Shown one piece after another: positions 1-7,798 of a stretch of 64,000 bases of DNA. The notes under the pieces were generated by a model. The model was not told the origin of the DNA, made no database searches, and worked only from the letters and a program-made list of their open reading frames with translations. The DNA comes from Rhodococcus sp. 06-462-5 (lineage in GTDB: Bacteria; Actinomycetota; Actinomycetes; Mycobacteriales; Mycobacteriaceae): NCBI RefSeq assembly GCF_002258315.1, contig NZ_NOYD01000038.1:248001-312000 (forward strand), in the 5' to 3' direction. Position 1 is the stretch's first letter; every line of letters begins with the position of its first letter. Made by a program: the position numbers and the translations under genes.

Positions 1-373
1 CCAGGTCGTCGGCCGAGACCGGACGGTTCTCCGATTGCGCTCGGAACAACACCTCGTCGGCGATGAAGAGTTTGGACACCGACGCGGTTTCGACCTGAAC
101 ATCGGCGTTGCTGCTGTAGTACGAGCCTGTCCGACGATCCAGCAGCGCGAAATCGACATCGGCGCCACGGGCCTGGGCCGACGCGATCGCCATCGGGATA
201 CGAGCTTCGAGGGCAACGCCGTCGACCTTCTTCATGTCGGGAAATGGCGATGCCGACGTCTCGGCGGTCTCCTTCGAGGCGGAGTCACCGATCTGATCGT
301 CGGGAGGAACCGAGCACCCGGCCAACAACAGGGAAGCGCAGGCTGCAGCCAGGAATCGAGACACCCTGACCAT
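1..373 (-). CDS. Serine beta-lactamase/PBP-like lipoprotein, 3' end cut by the window
   Basis: Only the first 124 residues are present because the gene runs off the left edge. The N-terminus has a positive start, a hydrophobic stretch and a lipobox ending LLAGC, with Cys20 as the lipidated residue, so the protein should be anchored on the outer face of the membrane. After a Ser/Thr/Asp-rich linker comes a beta-lactamase-like fold whose S-x-x-K nucleophile motif (SVSK) is at residues 98-101. The ATG at 373 is preferred because GGGAGAG lies about 8 bases upstream; an in-frame ATG at 412 would place 13 residues before the signal peptide. It is divergent from tex. Without the C-terminal half it cannot be said whether it is a beta-lactamase, a carboxypeptidase or a non-enzymatic homologue. 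Confidence 0.75.
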   Translation of the reverse strand, partial: MVRVSRFLAAACASLLLAGCSVPPDDQIGDSASKETAETSASPFPDMKKVDGVALEARIPMAIASAQARGADVDFALLDRRTGSYYSSNADVQVETASVSKLFIADEVLFRAQSENRPVSADDL

Positions 374-441
374 CCGCGTATCTCTCCCACACGTTGAACC
401 GCTGACCGACATGTCCCACAGTAGCGGTAGGGTCCATCGCC

Positions 442-2793
442 GTGACCACTGCTCTGAAATCTGTGAACAAGCGCATAGCCGAAGAACTCGACGTTCGTGA
501 AGAACAGGTTCGTGCCGCCGTGGAACTGCTCGACGGCGGGTCGACGGTCCCGTTCATCGCGCGCTACCGCAAGGAAGTCACCGGCACCCTCGACGACACT
601 CAACTGCGTCAGCTCGACGAGCGGCTGAGGTACCTGCGCGAGCTCGACGAACGCAGAGACGCCGTCATCGAGTCCATCCGCTCGCAGGGCAAGCTCGACG
701 ACGCACTCGAGCAGTCGTTGATGCTGGCCGACACCAAGGCGCGGGTCGAGGACATCTACCTGCCGTTCAAGCCCAAGCGTCGGACCAAGGCTCAGATCGC
801 GCGTGAGGCCGGGCACGAGCCCGTCGCCGACGCCCTGTTCTCCGACCCCACCACCGACCCGGCCCAGTTCGACCAGGAGCAACTCGACGGCGCTCGGGCG
901 ATTCTCGTCGAGCGTTTCGCCGAGGACGCCGACCTGGTGGGTGAACTGCGCGAGCTGATGTGGACGTCCGGCAAGCTCGTCGCGTCCGTCCGCAAGGGCA
1001 AGGAAGAGGAGGGTGCCAAGTTCTCCGATTACTTCGAGTTCTCGGAACCGTTCACCAGCCTGCCTTCGCACCGAATCCTCGCCACGCTCCGAGGCGAGAA
1101 GGAAGAAATACTCTCGCTCGGCTTCGAGCCCGAGCGTGACGAACCGACCCCCGGGGTGCCGAGCGTCTACGAGGGTCGGATCGCCACCAAGTTCGGGATC
1201 GCGAATCGCGGACGGCCCGCCGACAAGTGGCTGCTCGATACCGTCCGATGGGCGTGGCGCACCAAGATGTTGGTGACCGTCTCCCTCGACACCCGCATGC
1301 GACTACGCCAATCCGCCGAGAAGGACGCCGTCGACGTGTTCGCGAGCAACCTCAAGGACCTGCTCCTCGCTGCGCCGGCGGGCAACCGCACCACGATGGG
1401 CCTGGACCCGGGCTTTCGCACCGGCACCAAGGTCGCCATCGTCGACGCCACCGGAAAGGTCGTCGACTTCGACACCATCTACCCGCACAAACCGCAGGGC
1501 AAGTGGGATCAGGCGGTGGCCACCCTCGCCGGCCTTGCCGCCAAGCACAAGGTCGAACTGATCGCCATCGGCAACGGCACCGCATCGCGTGAAACCGACT
1601 CGCTGGCAGCGGAATTGATCGCCAAGTTCCCTGCCGCCAACCTGACCAAGGTGGTGGTGTCCGAGGCCGGAGCGTCGGTGTACTCCGCCTCCGCGTACGC
1701 CTCGAGCGAGCTGCCCGAGCTGGATGTGTCGATCCGTGGTGCCGTCTCGATCGCCCGTAGGTTGCAGGATCCGCTCGCCGAGCTGGTCAAGATCGATCCC
1801 AAGTCGATCGGCGTCGGGCAGTACCAGCACGACATTTCCGAAACTCTGCTGGCCCGATCACTCGGTGCCGTCGTCGAAGACGCGGTGAACGCGGTCGGCG
1901 TCGACGTCAACACCGCGTCGGTACCGTTGCTCTCGCGGGTCTCCGGTATCGCCGGCTCTCTTGCCGAGAGCATCGTGGCGCACCGCGACCAGAACGGTCC
2001 GTTCTCCAGCCGCAGCACACTCAAGGAAGTCCCGCGCCTGGGCCCCAAAGCTTTCGAGCAGTGTGCCGGATTCCTCCGCATCTCCGGGGGAGAGGATCCG
2101 CTGGACCGGTCGAGCGTGCACCCGGAGGCCTATCCCGTCGTGCGGCGCATCGTCGGCAAGGCCGGCGTCGGGGTGCGGGAGGTCATCGGCAACACGACAC
2201 TGCTGCGCTCACTCGACCCAGCCGAATTCGCCGACGAGCGATTCGGTCTGCCCACCGTCACCGACATCATCTCCGAACTCGAGAAGCCGGGACGCGACCC
2301 TCGTCCCGAGTTCAAGACCGCGACCTTCGCCGCCGGTATCGAGAAGGTCGCCGACCTGAAGCCGGGCATGACGCTCGAGGGAGTCGTGACCAATGTGGCG
2401 GCGTTCGGGGCGTTCGTCGACGTCGGTGTGCACCAGGACGGGCTCGTGCACGTCTCGGCGATGTCGCACAACTTCGTCAAGGACCCGCGTGAAGTCGTCA
2501 AGTCCGGCGACGTCGTACGCGTCAAGGTGATGGAGGTCGACATCCCCCGTCAGCGCATCGGCCTGAGTCTGCGGCTGGACGACGAACCCGGTGCGGCAGG
2601 CGGCAAGGACGCCCGCGGACAGCAGGGTGACCGGCCTCGAGGCCAGGGACGGGCCGCGGGCGCGAATCAGGCAGGCCGCGGGCGAGACGCACGCCCGCAA
2701 CGGGATCGTCGAACGGCCGGGGGCGCTGGTGCCGTGGCACCGGCTGCCGGTTCCATGGCCGACGCGTTGCGGAAGGCGGGATTCGGAAAATAG
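442..2793 (+). CDS. tex: Tex-family RNA-binding transcription accessory protein
   Basis: The 783-residue protein has the full Tex architecture: an N-terminal helical region, a YqgF/RNase H-like domain around residues 310-450, helix-hairpin-helix motifs around 480-570, and a C-terminal S1 RNA-binding domain around 640-710 (TLEGVVTNVAAFGAFVDVG). Tex proteins bind nucleic acids and affect transcription and RNA handling in the cytoplasm. The tail after the S1 domain (about 710-770) is rich in Gly, Arg, Gln and Ala and looks disordered, which is common in actinobacterial members. GTG at 442 is the start that gives the conserved N-terminus. It is transcribed alone, divergent from the lipoprotein gene, with about 68 bases between the two starts. 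Confidence 0.95.
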   Translation: MTTALKSVNKRIAEELDVREEQVRAAVELLDGGSTVPFIARYRKEVTGTLDDTQLRQLDERLRYLRELDERRDAVIESIRSQGKLDDALEQSLMLADTKARVEDIYLPFKPKRRTKAQIAREAGHEPVADALFSDPTTDPAQFDQEQLDGARAILVERFAEDADLVGELRELMWTSGKLVASVRKGKEEEGAKFSDYFEFSEPFTSLPSHRILATLRGEKEEILSLGFEPERDEPTPGVPSVYEGRIATKFGIANRGRPADKWLLDTVRWAWRTKMLVTVSLDTRMRLRQSAEKDAVDVFASNLKDLLLAAPAGNRTTMGLDPGFRTGTKVAIVDATGKVVDFDTIYPHKPQGKWDQAVATLAGLAAKHKVELIAIGNGTASRETDSLAAELIAKFPAANLTKVVVSEAGASVYSASAYASSELPELDVSIRGAVSIARRLQDPLAELVKIDPKSIGVGQYQHDISETLLARSLGAVVEDAVNAVGVDVNTASVPLLSRVSGIAGSLAESIVAHRDQNGPFSSRSTLKEVPRLGPKAFEQCAGFLRISGGEDPLDRSSVHPEAYPVVRRIVGKAGVGVREVIGNTTLLRSLDPAEFADERFGLPTVTDIISELEKPGRDPRPEFKTATFAAGIEKVADLKPGMTLEGVVTNVAAFGAFVDVGVHQDGLVHVSAMSHNFVKDPREVVKSGDVVRVKVMEVDIPRQRIGLSLRLDDEPGAAGGKDARGQQGDRPRGQGRAAGANQAGRGRDARPQRDRRTAGGAGAVAPAAGSMADALRKAGFGK

Positions 2794-2891
2794 CGAACGG
2801 TTCCTCGGTCGATGCTGCCCTGGGTGGTCCCGGACGCGAATAGGGTGAAACGCGATCATCGGTCGTTCGGCAGGAAGGACGTGAGGCACAC

Positions 2892-3755
2892 GTGAGGTGG
2901 TTGCAGCACGGGGTCATCGATCACGGCCGCCTGCCGCTGCTGTGTTTCCTGCTGGGGCTGTTGGCGGGATTTCTACTGATCCGCCTCAGCGTCAGGATGA
3001 TTCGCGCAGACGTGAAATGGTGGCCGGGAAACATCACGCCCGGGGGTCAGCACATCCACCACGTCGTGTTCGGAATCGTGCTGATGCTGCTGGCGGGGAT
3101 CGGCTTGATCGCGGTGTACGTCGACGGTTCCGAGTCGGTCGGCGCGGCGTTGGCGGCGATCTTCGGCATCGGCGCGGCTCTCGTCCTCGACGAGTTCGCG
3201 TTGATCTTCTATCTCCGTGATGTCTACTGGTCCGAACAGGGCCGCACGTCGGTGGACGCCGTGTTCGCGGCAGTGGCGTTCACCGGCCTGCTGCTGCTCG
3301 GCTTCCACCCCCTGGAGTTGCTCAGCCCGGCCGATTTCCGGGCCGATCCCGACCCGTGGGTGCGTGGCACCCTGGCGGTGTTGGCCCTGGCCAATCTCGC
3401 GCTCGGTGTCATCGTTCTGCTCAAGGGCAAGATCTGGACCGGACTCCTCGGGCTGTTCGTCCTGCCGATCCTCGTTCTGGCCGCAGTGCGGTTGAGCAGG
3501 CCGAGCGCACCGTGGGCGAGGTGGCGCTACACCACCAGGCCGAAGAAGATGGAACGCGCTCTGCGCCGAGAGAAGCGGTGGCGACGGCCGATCATCCGGG
3601 CCAAGATCTATCTCCAGGACGCGATCGCAGGCAAGCCGAGCATCGTGCATGCACGTGAGGCCACCGAGCACGAATTGGCGCGGACGGTCCTACCTGCGCC
3701 GATGGCGAGCGAGACGGTTGCAGGCCGAGAAGCGCCGATTTCGTCGAACGCCTGA
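2892..3755 (+). CDS. Multi-pass integral membrane protein of unknown function
   Basis: The 287-residue protein begins with GTG. It has about six hydrophobic segments: one near residues 14-32, one near 57-75, then pairs in 84-108, 119-138, 160-176 and 180-198. A conserved-looking QHIHHVVFG motif sits at the edge of the second segment. The last 85 residues are basic and cytoplasmic-looking (RRE, KRWRRP). I recognise it only as an actinobacterial conserved membrane protein and cannot assign a reaction. The paired histidines beside a membrane segment could bind metal or heme, but that is speculation. It lies between tex and rplS on the same strand, 98 bases after tex, and is probably not co-regulated with rplS, which has its own upstream region. 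Confidence 0.7.
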   Translation: MRWLQHGVIDHGRLPLLCFLLGLLAGFLLIRLSVRMIRADVKWWPGNITPGGQHIHHVVFGIVLMLLAGIGLIAVYVDGSESVGAALAAIFGIGAALVLDEFALIFYLRDVYWSEQGRTSVDAVFAAVAFTGLLLLGFHPLELLSPADFRADPDPWVRGTLAVLALANLALGVIVLLKGKIWTGLLGLFVLPILVLAAVRLSRPSAPWARWRYTTRPKKMERALRREKRWRRPIIRAKIYLQDAIAGKPSIVHAREATEHELARTVLPAPMASETVAGREAPISSNA

Positions 3756-3763
3756 TGGTCTGG

Positions 3764-3769
3764 CACAAT
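3764..3769 (+). promoter_or_regulatory. Possible -10 element of the rplS promoter
   Basis: CACAAT, in the context TGGCACAATGG, lies about 119 bases upstream of the rplS ATG. The sequence resembles an actinobacterial -10 hexamer. There is no convincing -35 match 17 bases upstream, so this is tentative. If it is right, rplS has a leader of roughly 110 bases. Confidence 0.3.
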
Positions 3770-3887
3770 GGTCGGGTTGCCTCTAGCAGGCACGGACCTC
3801 ACTCGGAGTACGAACCAGTCGAGCCGTTGCATCAGCGAGCCGCTCGGTTCCTCTACTCATGCGCAGAACGCAAGGATGGCACAACCG

Positions 3888-4229
3888 ATGAACACTCTGG
3901 ACTTTCTCGACAATCAGTCGCTGCGTAGCGACATCCCCGATTTCCGCCCCGGCGACACGCTGAACGTGCACGTCAAGGTCATCGAAGGCTCGAAGGAGCG
4001 CATTCAGATCTTCAAGGGCGTCGTCATCCGACGTCAGGGCGGTGGCGTTCGCGAAACGTTCACGGTCCGCAAGGTCTCGTTCGGCGTCGGCGTCGAACGC
4101 ACCTTCCCGGTGCACAGCCCCAACATCGCGCAGTTCGAGGTCCTGACCCGTGGTGACGTCCGTCGCGCCAAGCTCTACTACCTCCGCGATCTGCGTGGCA
4201 AGGCCGCCAAGATCAAGGAAAAGCGCTGA
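3888..4229 (+). CDS. rplS: 50S ribosomal protein L19
   Basis: The 113-residue protein is an essential large-subunit component at the 30S-50S interface. It shows the family signature ([14 protein letters not shown], then [18 protein letters not shown]) and the basic C-terminus ending KIKEKR. The start is placed at ATG 3888 (MNTLDF) because mycobacterial L19 begins with the equivalent MNRLDF and is also 113 residues long; AAGGA at 3872-3876 sits 11 bases upstream. The in-frame ATG at 3876 would add only MAQP, and an open frame extends back to 3768 without family support. A strong hairpin terminator follows. From here to rimP, the backbone order matches the mycobacterial chromosome in the reverse Rv numbering direction. 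Confidence 0.97.
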   Translation: MNTLDFLDNQSLRSDIPDFRPGDTLNVHVKVIEGSKERIQIFKGVVIRRQGGGVRETFTVRKVSFGVGVERTFPVHSPNIAQFEVLTRGDVRRAKLYYLRDLRGKAAKIKEKR

Positions 4230-4260
4230 CCGGTTCCGCCCGGACACATCAGTTCACACC

Positions 4261-4301
4261 ATGCCGCGTTGCCCGTCAGGGCGACGCGGCATCGTGCTTT
4301 T
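4261..4301 (+). terminator. Rho-independent-type terminator after rplS
   Basis: A 14-base arm (4261-4274, ATGCCGCGTTGCCC) pairs with 4279-4292 around a GTCA loop, with a single G-T wobble. A TTTT run at 4298-4301 follows. It lies 31 bases after the rplS stop and isolates rplS from lepB. Confidence 0.85.
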
Positions 4302-4413
4302 CGTCCACGCTCGTCCCGCGTTTCTCCCGGCCGACGAGCGGATCGACAGCCGCGAACCGCCCATGCGCAGACCGTCCGGCCGTGCGGGCGACGGTTCCGG
4401 CTAACCTGATCAC

Positions 4414-5190
4414 GTGACGCAGTCCCCACAGGATCCAACCGACGAGCCCGACGACGAGTCTTCACGGAAGAAGCGTCGGGAACGCAAGCCCCGATCGTTC
4501 TGGCGTGAGCTTCCCATTCTCATTCTGGTAGCGCTGGTACTGAGTTTCCTGCTCCAGACGTTCGTTGCCCGGGTGTATCTGATCCCGTCCGAATCGATGG
4601 AGCCGACCCTGCACGGCTGCACCGGCTGCACCGGTGACCGCATCGTGGTGGAGAAGATCGGATACCGGTTCGGCGACCCCGAGCCCGGCGACATCGTCGT
4701 CTTCCGCGGTCCCGATTCGTGGAACGACGAATTCGTGTCACAGCGGTCCGACAATGCGGTGATTCGCGGGGCACAGGAAGTCGGCTCTCTGATCGGCGTT
4801 GTCGCTCCTGACGAGAACGATCTGGTCAAGCGCGTCATCGCCGTCGGCGGTCAGACCGTCGAATGCTGCGACGACCAGGGTCGAGTTCTCGTCGACGGTC
4901 AGCCGTTGGACGAGCCGTACATTCAGATGGACTTTCCGTTCACTCCGGGCACGATGACGTGCGACACCGAGCTGAAGTCCGGACGTTGCTTCGACCCCGT
5001 CACGGTGCCGGAAGGCAACGTCTGGGTCATGGGTGACAACAGGAGCAACTCGCGAGATTCTCGGTATCACGTCACCGACGAGTTCACCGGAACCGTTCCC
5101 CTCGACAACGTGATCGGTAAGGCCGTGTTCATCGCGCTGCCGCCGTCACGAACCGGCATCCTGGATTCTCCCGACATCCAGGGTCGATGA
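4414..5190 (+). CDS. lepB: Signal peptidase I
   Basis: The 258-residue membrane-bound serine protease cleaves signal peptides from secreted pre-proteins on the outer face of the membrane. An acidic then basic cytoplasmic N-terminus (1-33) is followed by one transmembrane segment (about 34-52). The catalytic Ser61 lies in [10 protein letters not shown] and the general-base Lys139 in [11 protein letters not shown]. The later boxes are also present ([11 protein letters not shown] near residues 208-218). Two Cys pairs (HGCTGC; ECC) occur in the extracellular domain and may form disulfides. Translation starts at GTG 4414. The stop overlaps the rnhB ATG by 4 bases, so the two are probably translationally coupled. 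Confidence 0.95.
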   Translation: MTQSPQDPTDEPDDESSRKKRRERKPRSFWRELPILILVALVLSFLLQTFVARVYLIPSESMEPTLHGCTGCTGDRIVVEKIGYRFGDPEPGDIVVFRGPDSWNDEFVSQRSDNAVIRGAQEVGSLIGVVAPDENDLVKRVIAVGGQTVECCDDQGRVLVDGQPLDEPYIQMDFPFTPGTMTCDTELKSGRCFDPVTVPEGNVWVMGDNRSNSRDSRYHVTDEFTGTVPLDNVIGKAVFIALPPSRTGILDSPDIQGR

Positions 5191-5981
5191 CGGCAACCCC
5201 CCGACGTGCGCCGCGTGCGCGCGCAACATTGACTCGGTCGTCGTGGCCACCGCGTCCGATCATCCGACGAGCGGCCGGCTTGCGGACGATGGAATCGGCG
5301 CTCGAGCGCGGCGGTCTCGGACCGGTCGCGGGAGTCGACGAAGCGGGAAGAGGAGCGTGCGCCGGTCCGCTGACCGTTGCAGCGTGTGTTCTCGGTGCGC
5401 GGGCTCATGCATCTCTCGCGGACCTCGACGACTCGAAGAAGTTGACCGAGCGACGGCGCGAGGAACTCTTTCCCAAGATCCAGAGGCTGGCACTGGCGTG
5501 GAGCGTGGTGTCGATCGACGCGGCGGAGGTCGACCGCATCGGAGTCCACGTGGCGAACATCGAAGGAATGCGACGCGCGGTCGCCGGGCTCGGCATGACC
5601 CCGGGTTATGTACTCACCGACGGCTTTCGGGTACCCGGTCTTCCGGTTCCGTCGTTACCGGTGATCGGCGGCGACGCCACCGCAGCGTGCATCGCTGCGG
5701 CGAGCGTGCTGGCGAAGGTCTCCCGGGATCGATTGATGGTGCAGCTGGACGAGACCATTCCCGGCTACGGATTCGCCGTGCACAAGGGGTACAGCACGCG
5801 CGCGCATTCCGCCGCGATGACCGCTCTCGGGCCCAGCAGCGAACATCGAATGTCCTACGCAAATGTCGCAGCGGCGGCCGCAGGGCTCTCTCGTGATTTG
5901 TCTGAGGGTCGTTCCGCAGGCTCCACTCCCGGGGTCGACGCCGTGGGGCGAATGGACTGCCGCGACGCAGGTGCGCGATGA
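5187..5981 (+). CDS. rnhB: Ribonuclease HII
   Basis: RNase HII removes ribonucleotides and RNA from RNA-DNA hybrids. Catalytic acidic residues are visible in GVDEAGRG (Asp51-Glu52) and in the later LTDGF and [21 protein letters not shown] segments, giving the standard fold over residues about 45-235. The 264-residue length equals the mycobacterial homologue. ATG 5187 overlaps lepB by ATGA; TTG 5229 is an alternative that aligns well with the shorter mycobacterial N-terminus (both continue W-P-P-R). The C-terminal 30 residues after SRDLSEG are variable and contain a copy of a short dispersed repeat (5908-5932), which encodes RSAGSTPG, suggesting that this tail was altered by repeat insertion. 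Confidence 0.94.
   Translation: MTATPRRAPRARATLTRSSWPPRPIIRRAAGLRTMESALERGGLGPVAGVDEAGRGACAGPLTVAACVLGARAHASLADLDDSKKLTERRREELFPKIQRLALAWSVVSIDAAEVDRIGVHVANIEGMRRAVAGLGMTPGYVLTDGFRVPGLPVPSLPVIGGDATAACIAAASVLAKVSRDRLMVQLDETIPGYGFAVHKGYSTRAHSAAMTALGPSSEHRMSYANVAAAAAGLSRDLSEGRSAGSTPGVDAVGRMDCRDAGAR
5908..5932 (+). repeat. Dispersed 25-bp repeat, copy 1 (in rnhB 3' end)
   Basis: This copy shares 24 of 25 bases with the copy at 41551-41575; the core is CCGCAGGCTCCACTCC. Here it lies inside the rnhB reading frame near its C-terminus. Related copies are at 32694-32718 and 45575-45598 on the other strand. Confidence 0.6.
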
Positions 5982-6018
5982 TTGCTGTTCACGCGCGACT
6001 GGAGGATGAAAGAGACCG

Positions 6019-6324
6019 ATGAGTGCCGAAGATCTCGAAAAGTACGAAACCGAGATGGAGCTCTCGCTGTATCGCGAGTACCGGGACATCGTGGGTCAGT
6101 TCAACTACGTCGTCGAAACCGAGCGACGGTTCTATCTGGCGAACTCTGTCGAACTCATTCCGCACAACGCCGACGGTGAAATCTACTTCGAATTGCGAAT
6201 GTCCGACTCGTGGGTGTGGGACATGTATCGCCCCGCCCGTTTCGTCAAGCATGTCCGGGTGATCACCTTCAAGGACGTCAACATCGAAGAGTTGGACAAA
6301 CCAGATCTTCGTCTGCCGGAATAG
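6019..6324 (+). CDS. DUF2469 family protein
   Basis: The 101-residue soluble protein is conserved in actinobacteria directly downstream of rnhB (Rv2901c in M. tuberculosis). It is acidic at the N-terminus (MSAEDLEKYETEMELSLYREYRDIV) and has aromatic-rich strands (WVWDMYRPARFVKHV). No membrane segment, signal peptide or catalytic motif is seen. Its function is unknown; the conserved location next to rnhB, lepB and rplS suggests a housekeeping role but does not define one. It starts at ATG 6019, 37 bases after rnhB, with GGAGGA upstream, and is probably in the lepB-rnhB transcript. Confidence 0.9.
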   Translation: MSAEDLEKYETEMELSLYREYRDIVGQFNYVVETERRFYLANSVELIPHNADGEIYFELRMSDSWVWDMYRPARFVKHVRVITFKDVNIEELDKPDLRLPE

Positions 6325-6747
6325 CTCTCCTCGTCCGGTGCGGACTCGCTGACGCTCCCGAGCATCGGACGCGAGTGAACGCGCCACACCCGGCGTCGGA
6401 GCGGCGGGCTGCGAACCGCCTGATTCGATGCGATCGTCGAAGCTCCGGTTGTATTGCCCCACGAAAAGCTGGACACCCGGCCAAATCGGTCCGCATGTTC
6501 TGTTTCCGTGCTCGATGTCGCGGAAATTCGTTCTCGGTCCAACGGTGCACGTGGGTCGTCACCGTGAAACCGGTTGCGCAACAACGCTATTCGATTTCAT
6601 CGATTACTCACTCCAAAAGCTGATCAATTTCTGCACCGATATTCGTCGATTCGACACGGTGCGAAACACCTGCAGTTCTTTGCGTGAATACGAGAATGGG
6701 TGGTAGAACTTGAATATCACATCCCCCAGACGTGTAAGAGGTACGAG
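6325..6747. other. Intergenic region between the DUF2469 gene and lsr2
   Basis: This 423-base stretch has no convincing gene. The short open frames on both strands lack family features. The stretch from about 6580 to 6720 is clearly poorer in G+C than its surroundings (for example TTCGATTTCATCGATTACTC). That fits an lsr2 promoter region which Lsr2, an AT-preferring binder, might itself occupy. A weak TTGCGT (6680-6685) and TAGAAC (6704-6709) pair is the only promoter-like match I see. Confidence 0.5.
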
Positions 6748-7092
6748 ATGGCACGCAAGACACTTGTGCAGATGATCGACGATGTAGACGGATCGGTCAT
6801 CAAAGACGGCCAAGGTGAATCCATCGAATTCGGCATCGGTGGAAACCAGTACCGCATCGATTTGAATCTCAAGCATGCCAACGAATTGCACGAACAGTTG
6901 GCATTCTGGATCGAGCATGCCGAGAAGATTTCCGGACGCCGCACCCGTAAGGGCGGCGCTGCGGCAGCACCGGTTCGGGGCAAGGTCGATCTGCAGGACA
7001 TTCGAGCGTGGGCACGCGAGAACGGCCACGAGGTCAGTGCCCGTGGTCGCATCAGCCAGGATGTGCAGGCGGCCTACGAGGCTGCTCACTGA
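6748..7092 (+). CDS. lsr2: Lsr2 nucleoid-associated protein (H-NS-like xenogeneic silencer)
   Basis: The 114-residue protein has the two-domain Lsr2 layout. The N-terminal dimerisation/oligomerisation domain (about 1-60) begins MARKTLVQMIDDVDGS. A short Arg/Gly/Ala linker (63-76) is followed by a C-terminal DNA-binding domain containing the AT-minor-groove motif Arg99-Gly100-Arg101. Lsr2 bridges AT-rich, often foreign, DNA and represses its transcription. The start is ATG 6748, with AAGAGG about 7 bases upstream; an open frame extends to 6700 but is not conserved. The AT-rich upstream region suggests autoregulation (inference). A series of hairpins ending in a strong terminator follows. Confidence 0.96.
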   Translation: MARKTLVQMIDDVDGSVIKDGQGESIEFGIGGNQYRIDLNLKHANELHEQLAFWIEHAEKISGRRTRKGGAAAAPVRGKVDLQDIRAWARENGHEVSARGRISQDVQAAYEAAH

Positions 7093-7105
7093 CCTTCCTC
7101 GCCAA

Positions 7106-7164
7106 CGAGACCTGAAGTCTCGGCACCGCCGTGTTCCGTATCGGTACTGTCGTTTTTCGTACCG
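7106..7164 (+). other. Two small hairpins after lsr2
   Basis: CGAGAC (7106-7111) pairs with GTCTCG (7117-7122) around CTGAA, and CGGTAC (7142-7147) pairs with GTACCG (7159-7164) around an 11-base loop. They precede the main terminator and may protect the lsr2 mRNA 3' end. Confidence 0.4.
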
Positions 7165-7176
7165 CCACACCGCATC

Positions 7177-7206
7177 AGCTCCGTCCGAATTCGGACGGAG
7201 CTTTTT
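7177..7206 (+). terminator. Perfect palindromic terminator downstream of lsr2
   Basis: A 26-base perfect palindrome spans 7177-7202; each arm reads AGCTCCGTCCGAA or its complement. It runs straight into a T run at 7202-7206. The hairpin has essentially no mismatches and the T tract makes it a textbook intrinsic terminator. It ends the lsr2 transcript about 85 bases past the stop. Confidence 0.92.
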
Positions 7207-7441
7207 GCGTATCGGGGCTGCACTCACCCGGTTGCTCGGACACCCTCGAGCCCTAGCAAAGCGGTCCGACACAGCGGACGAACGGCCGGTGATAATCGGA
7301 CCGTCGATCCACAGTCGAGTAGTTGTCCACAGGGCAATCTTCCACCTGCGCTTTCTTCGCTTCTTCCCTTTCGGGTCGTGCCACCGTCGATACGACCGAA
7401 TCGGCCGTAATGCGCGGTCGGAGAGTGGAGGAATGGCGGAC
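7207..7441. other. Intergenic region before the yraN operon
   Basis: No gene is supported here, although an open frame in the yraN phase extends back to 6875 through the lsr2 terminator. The region contains a DnaA-box-like site at 7323-7331 and presumably the promoter of yraN-yifB-dprA. No clear -35/-10 pair was recognised. Confidence 0.45.
7323..7331 (+). promoter_or_regulatory. DnaA-box-like nonamer
   Basis: TTGTCCACA is an exact match to the actinobacterial DnaA-box consensus. It lies about 110 bases upstream of yraN. A single box may be chance; an inverted pair of the same box occurs at 14243-14269. Confidence 0.4.
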
Positions 7442-7798
7442 ATGGCAACCAACCAGGAACTCGGTGCCCGCGGTGAGGAACTTGCGGTGCGTCATCTAGA
7501 GGACATCGGCCTCGAGGTGATCGAGCGGAACTGGCGGCACCGATCCGGTGAACTCGACATCATTGCGCGCGACGGCGACACGGTGGTGTTCGTCGAAGTG
7601 AAGACTCGATCGGGAATCGGATACGGAACGCCAGCCGAAGCGGTGACGTACACGAAGCAAACTCGAATCAGAGGGCTCGCGCTGCGGTGGCTTTCTCTGC
7701 AGCAGGGGCCGTGGGTGCAGATCAGGTTCGACGTGATCGCAATAGTGGTCGGTCGCCACGACGACCCGGTCATCACGCACGTTCGGTCCGCGTTCTGA
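7442..7798 (+). CDS. YraN/UPF0102 family endonuclease-fold protein
   Basis: The protein of about 118 residues belongs to the UPF0102 family, with a Holliday-junction-resolvase-like restriction endonuclease fold. The motif GELDIIARDGDTVVFVEVKTR carries the E, D and E-x-K residues of this nuclease superfamily. Its physiological role is not established. ATG 7442 is preferred because GGAGGA at 7427-7432 is 9 bases upstream; ATG 7433 is too close to it. The long open frame upstream to 6875 crosses the lsr2 terminator and is not coding. Its stop overlaps the yifB ATG (TGATG), and the yraN-yifB-dprA order is conserved in actinobacteria, suggesting a DNA uptake or recombination role. Confidence 0.88.
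   Translation: MATNQELGARGEELAVRHLEDIGLEVIERNWRHRSGELDIIARDGDTVVFVEVKTRSGIGYGTPAEAVTYTKQTRIRGLALRWLSLQQGPWVQIRFDVIAIVVGRHDDPVITHVRSAF

Noticed and set aside
6428..6706. 92-residue open frame upstream of lsr2
   Set aside because: It has no ribosome site, no domain and a composition unlike real genes here; it lies in the AT-shifted control region.
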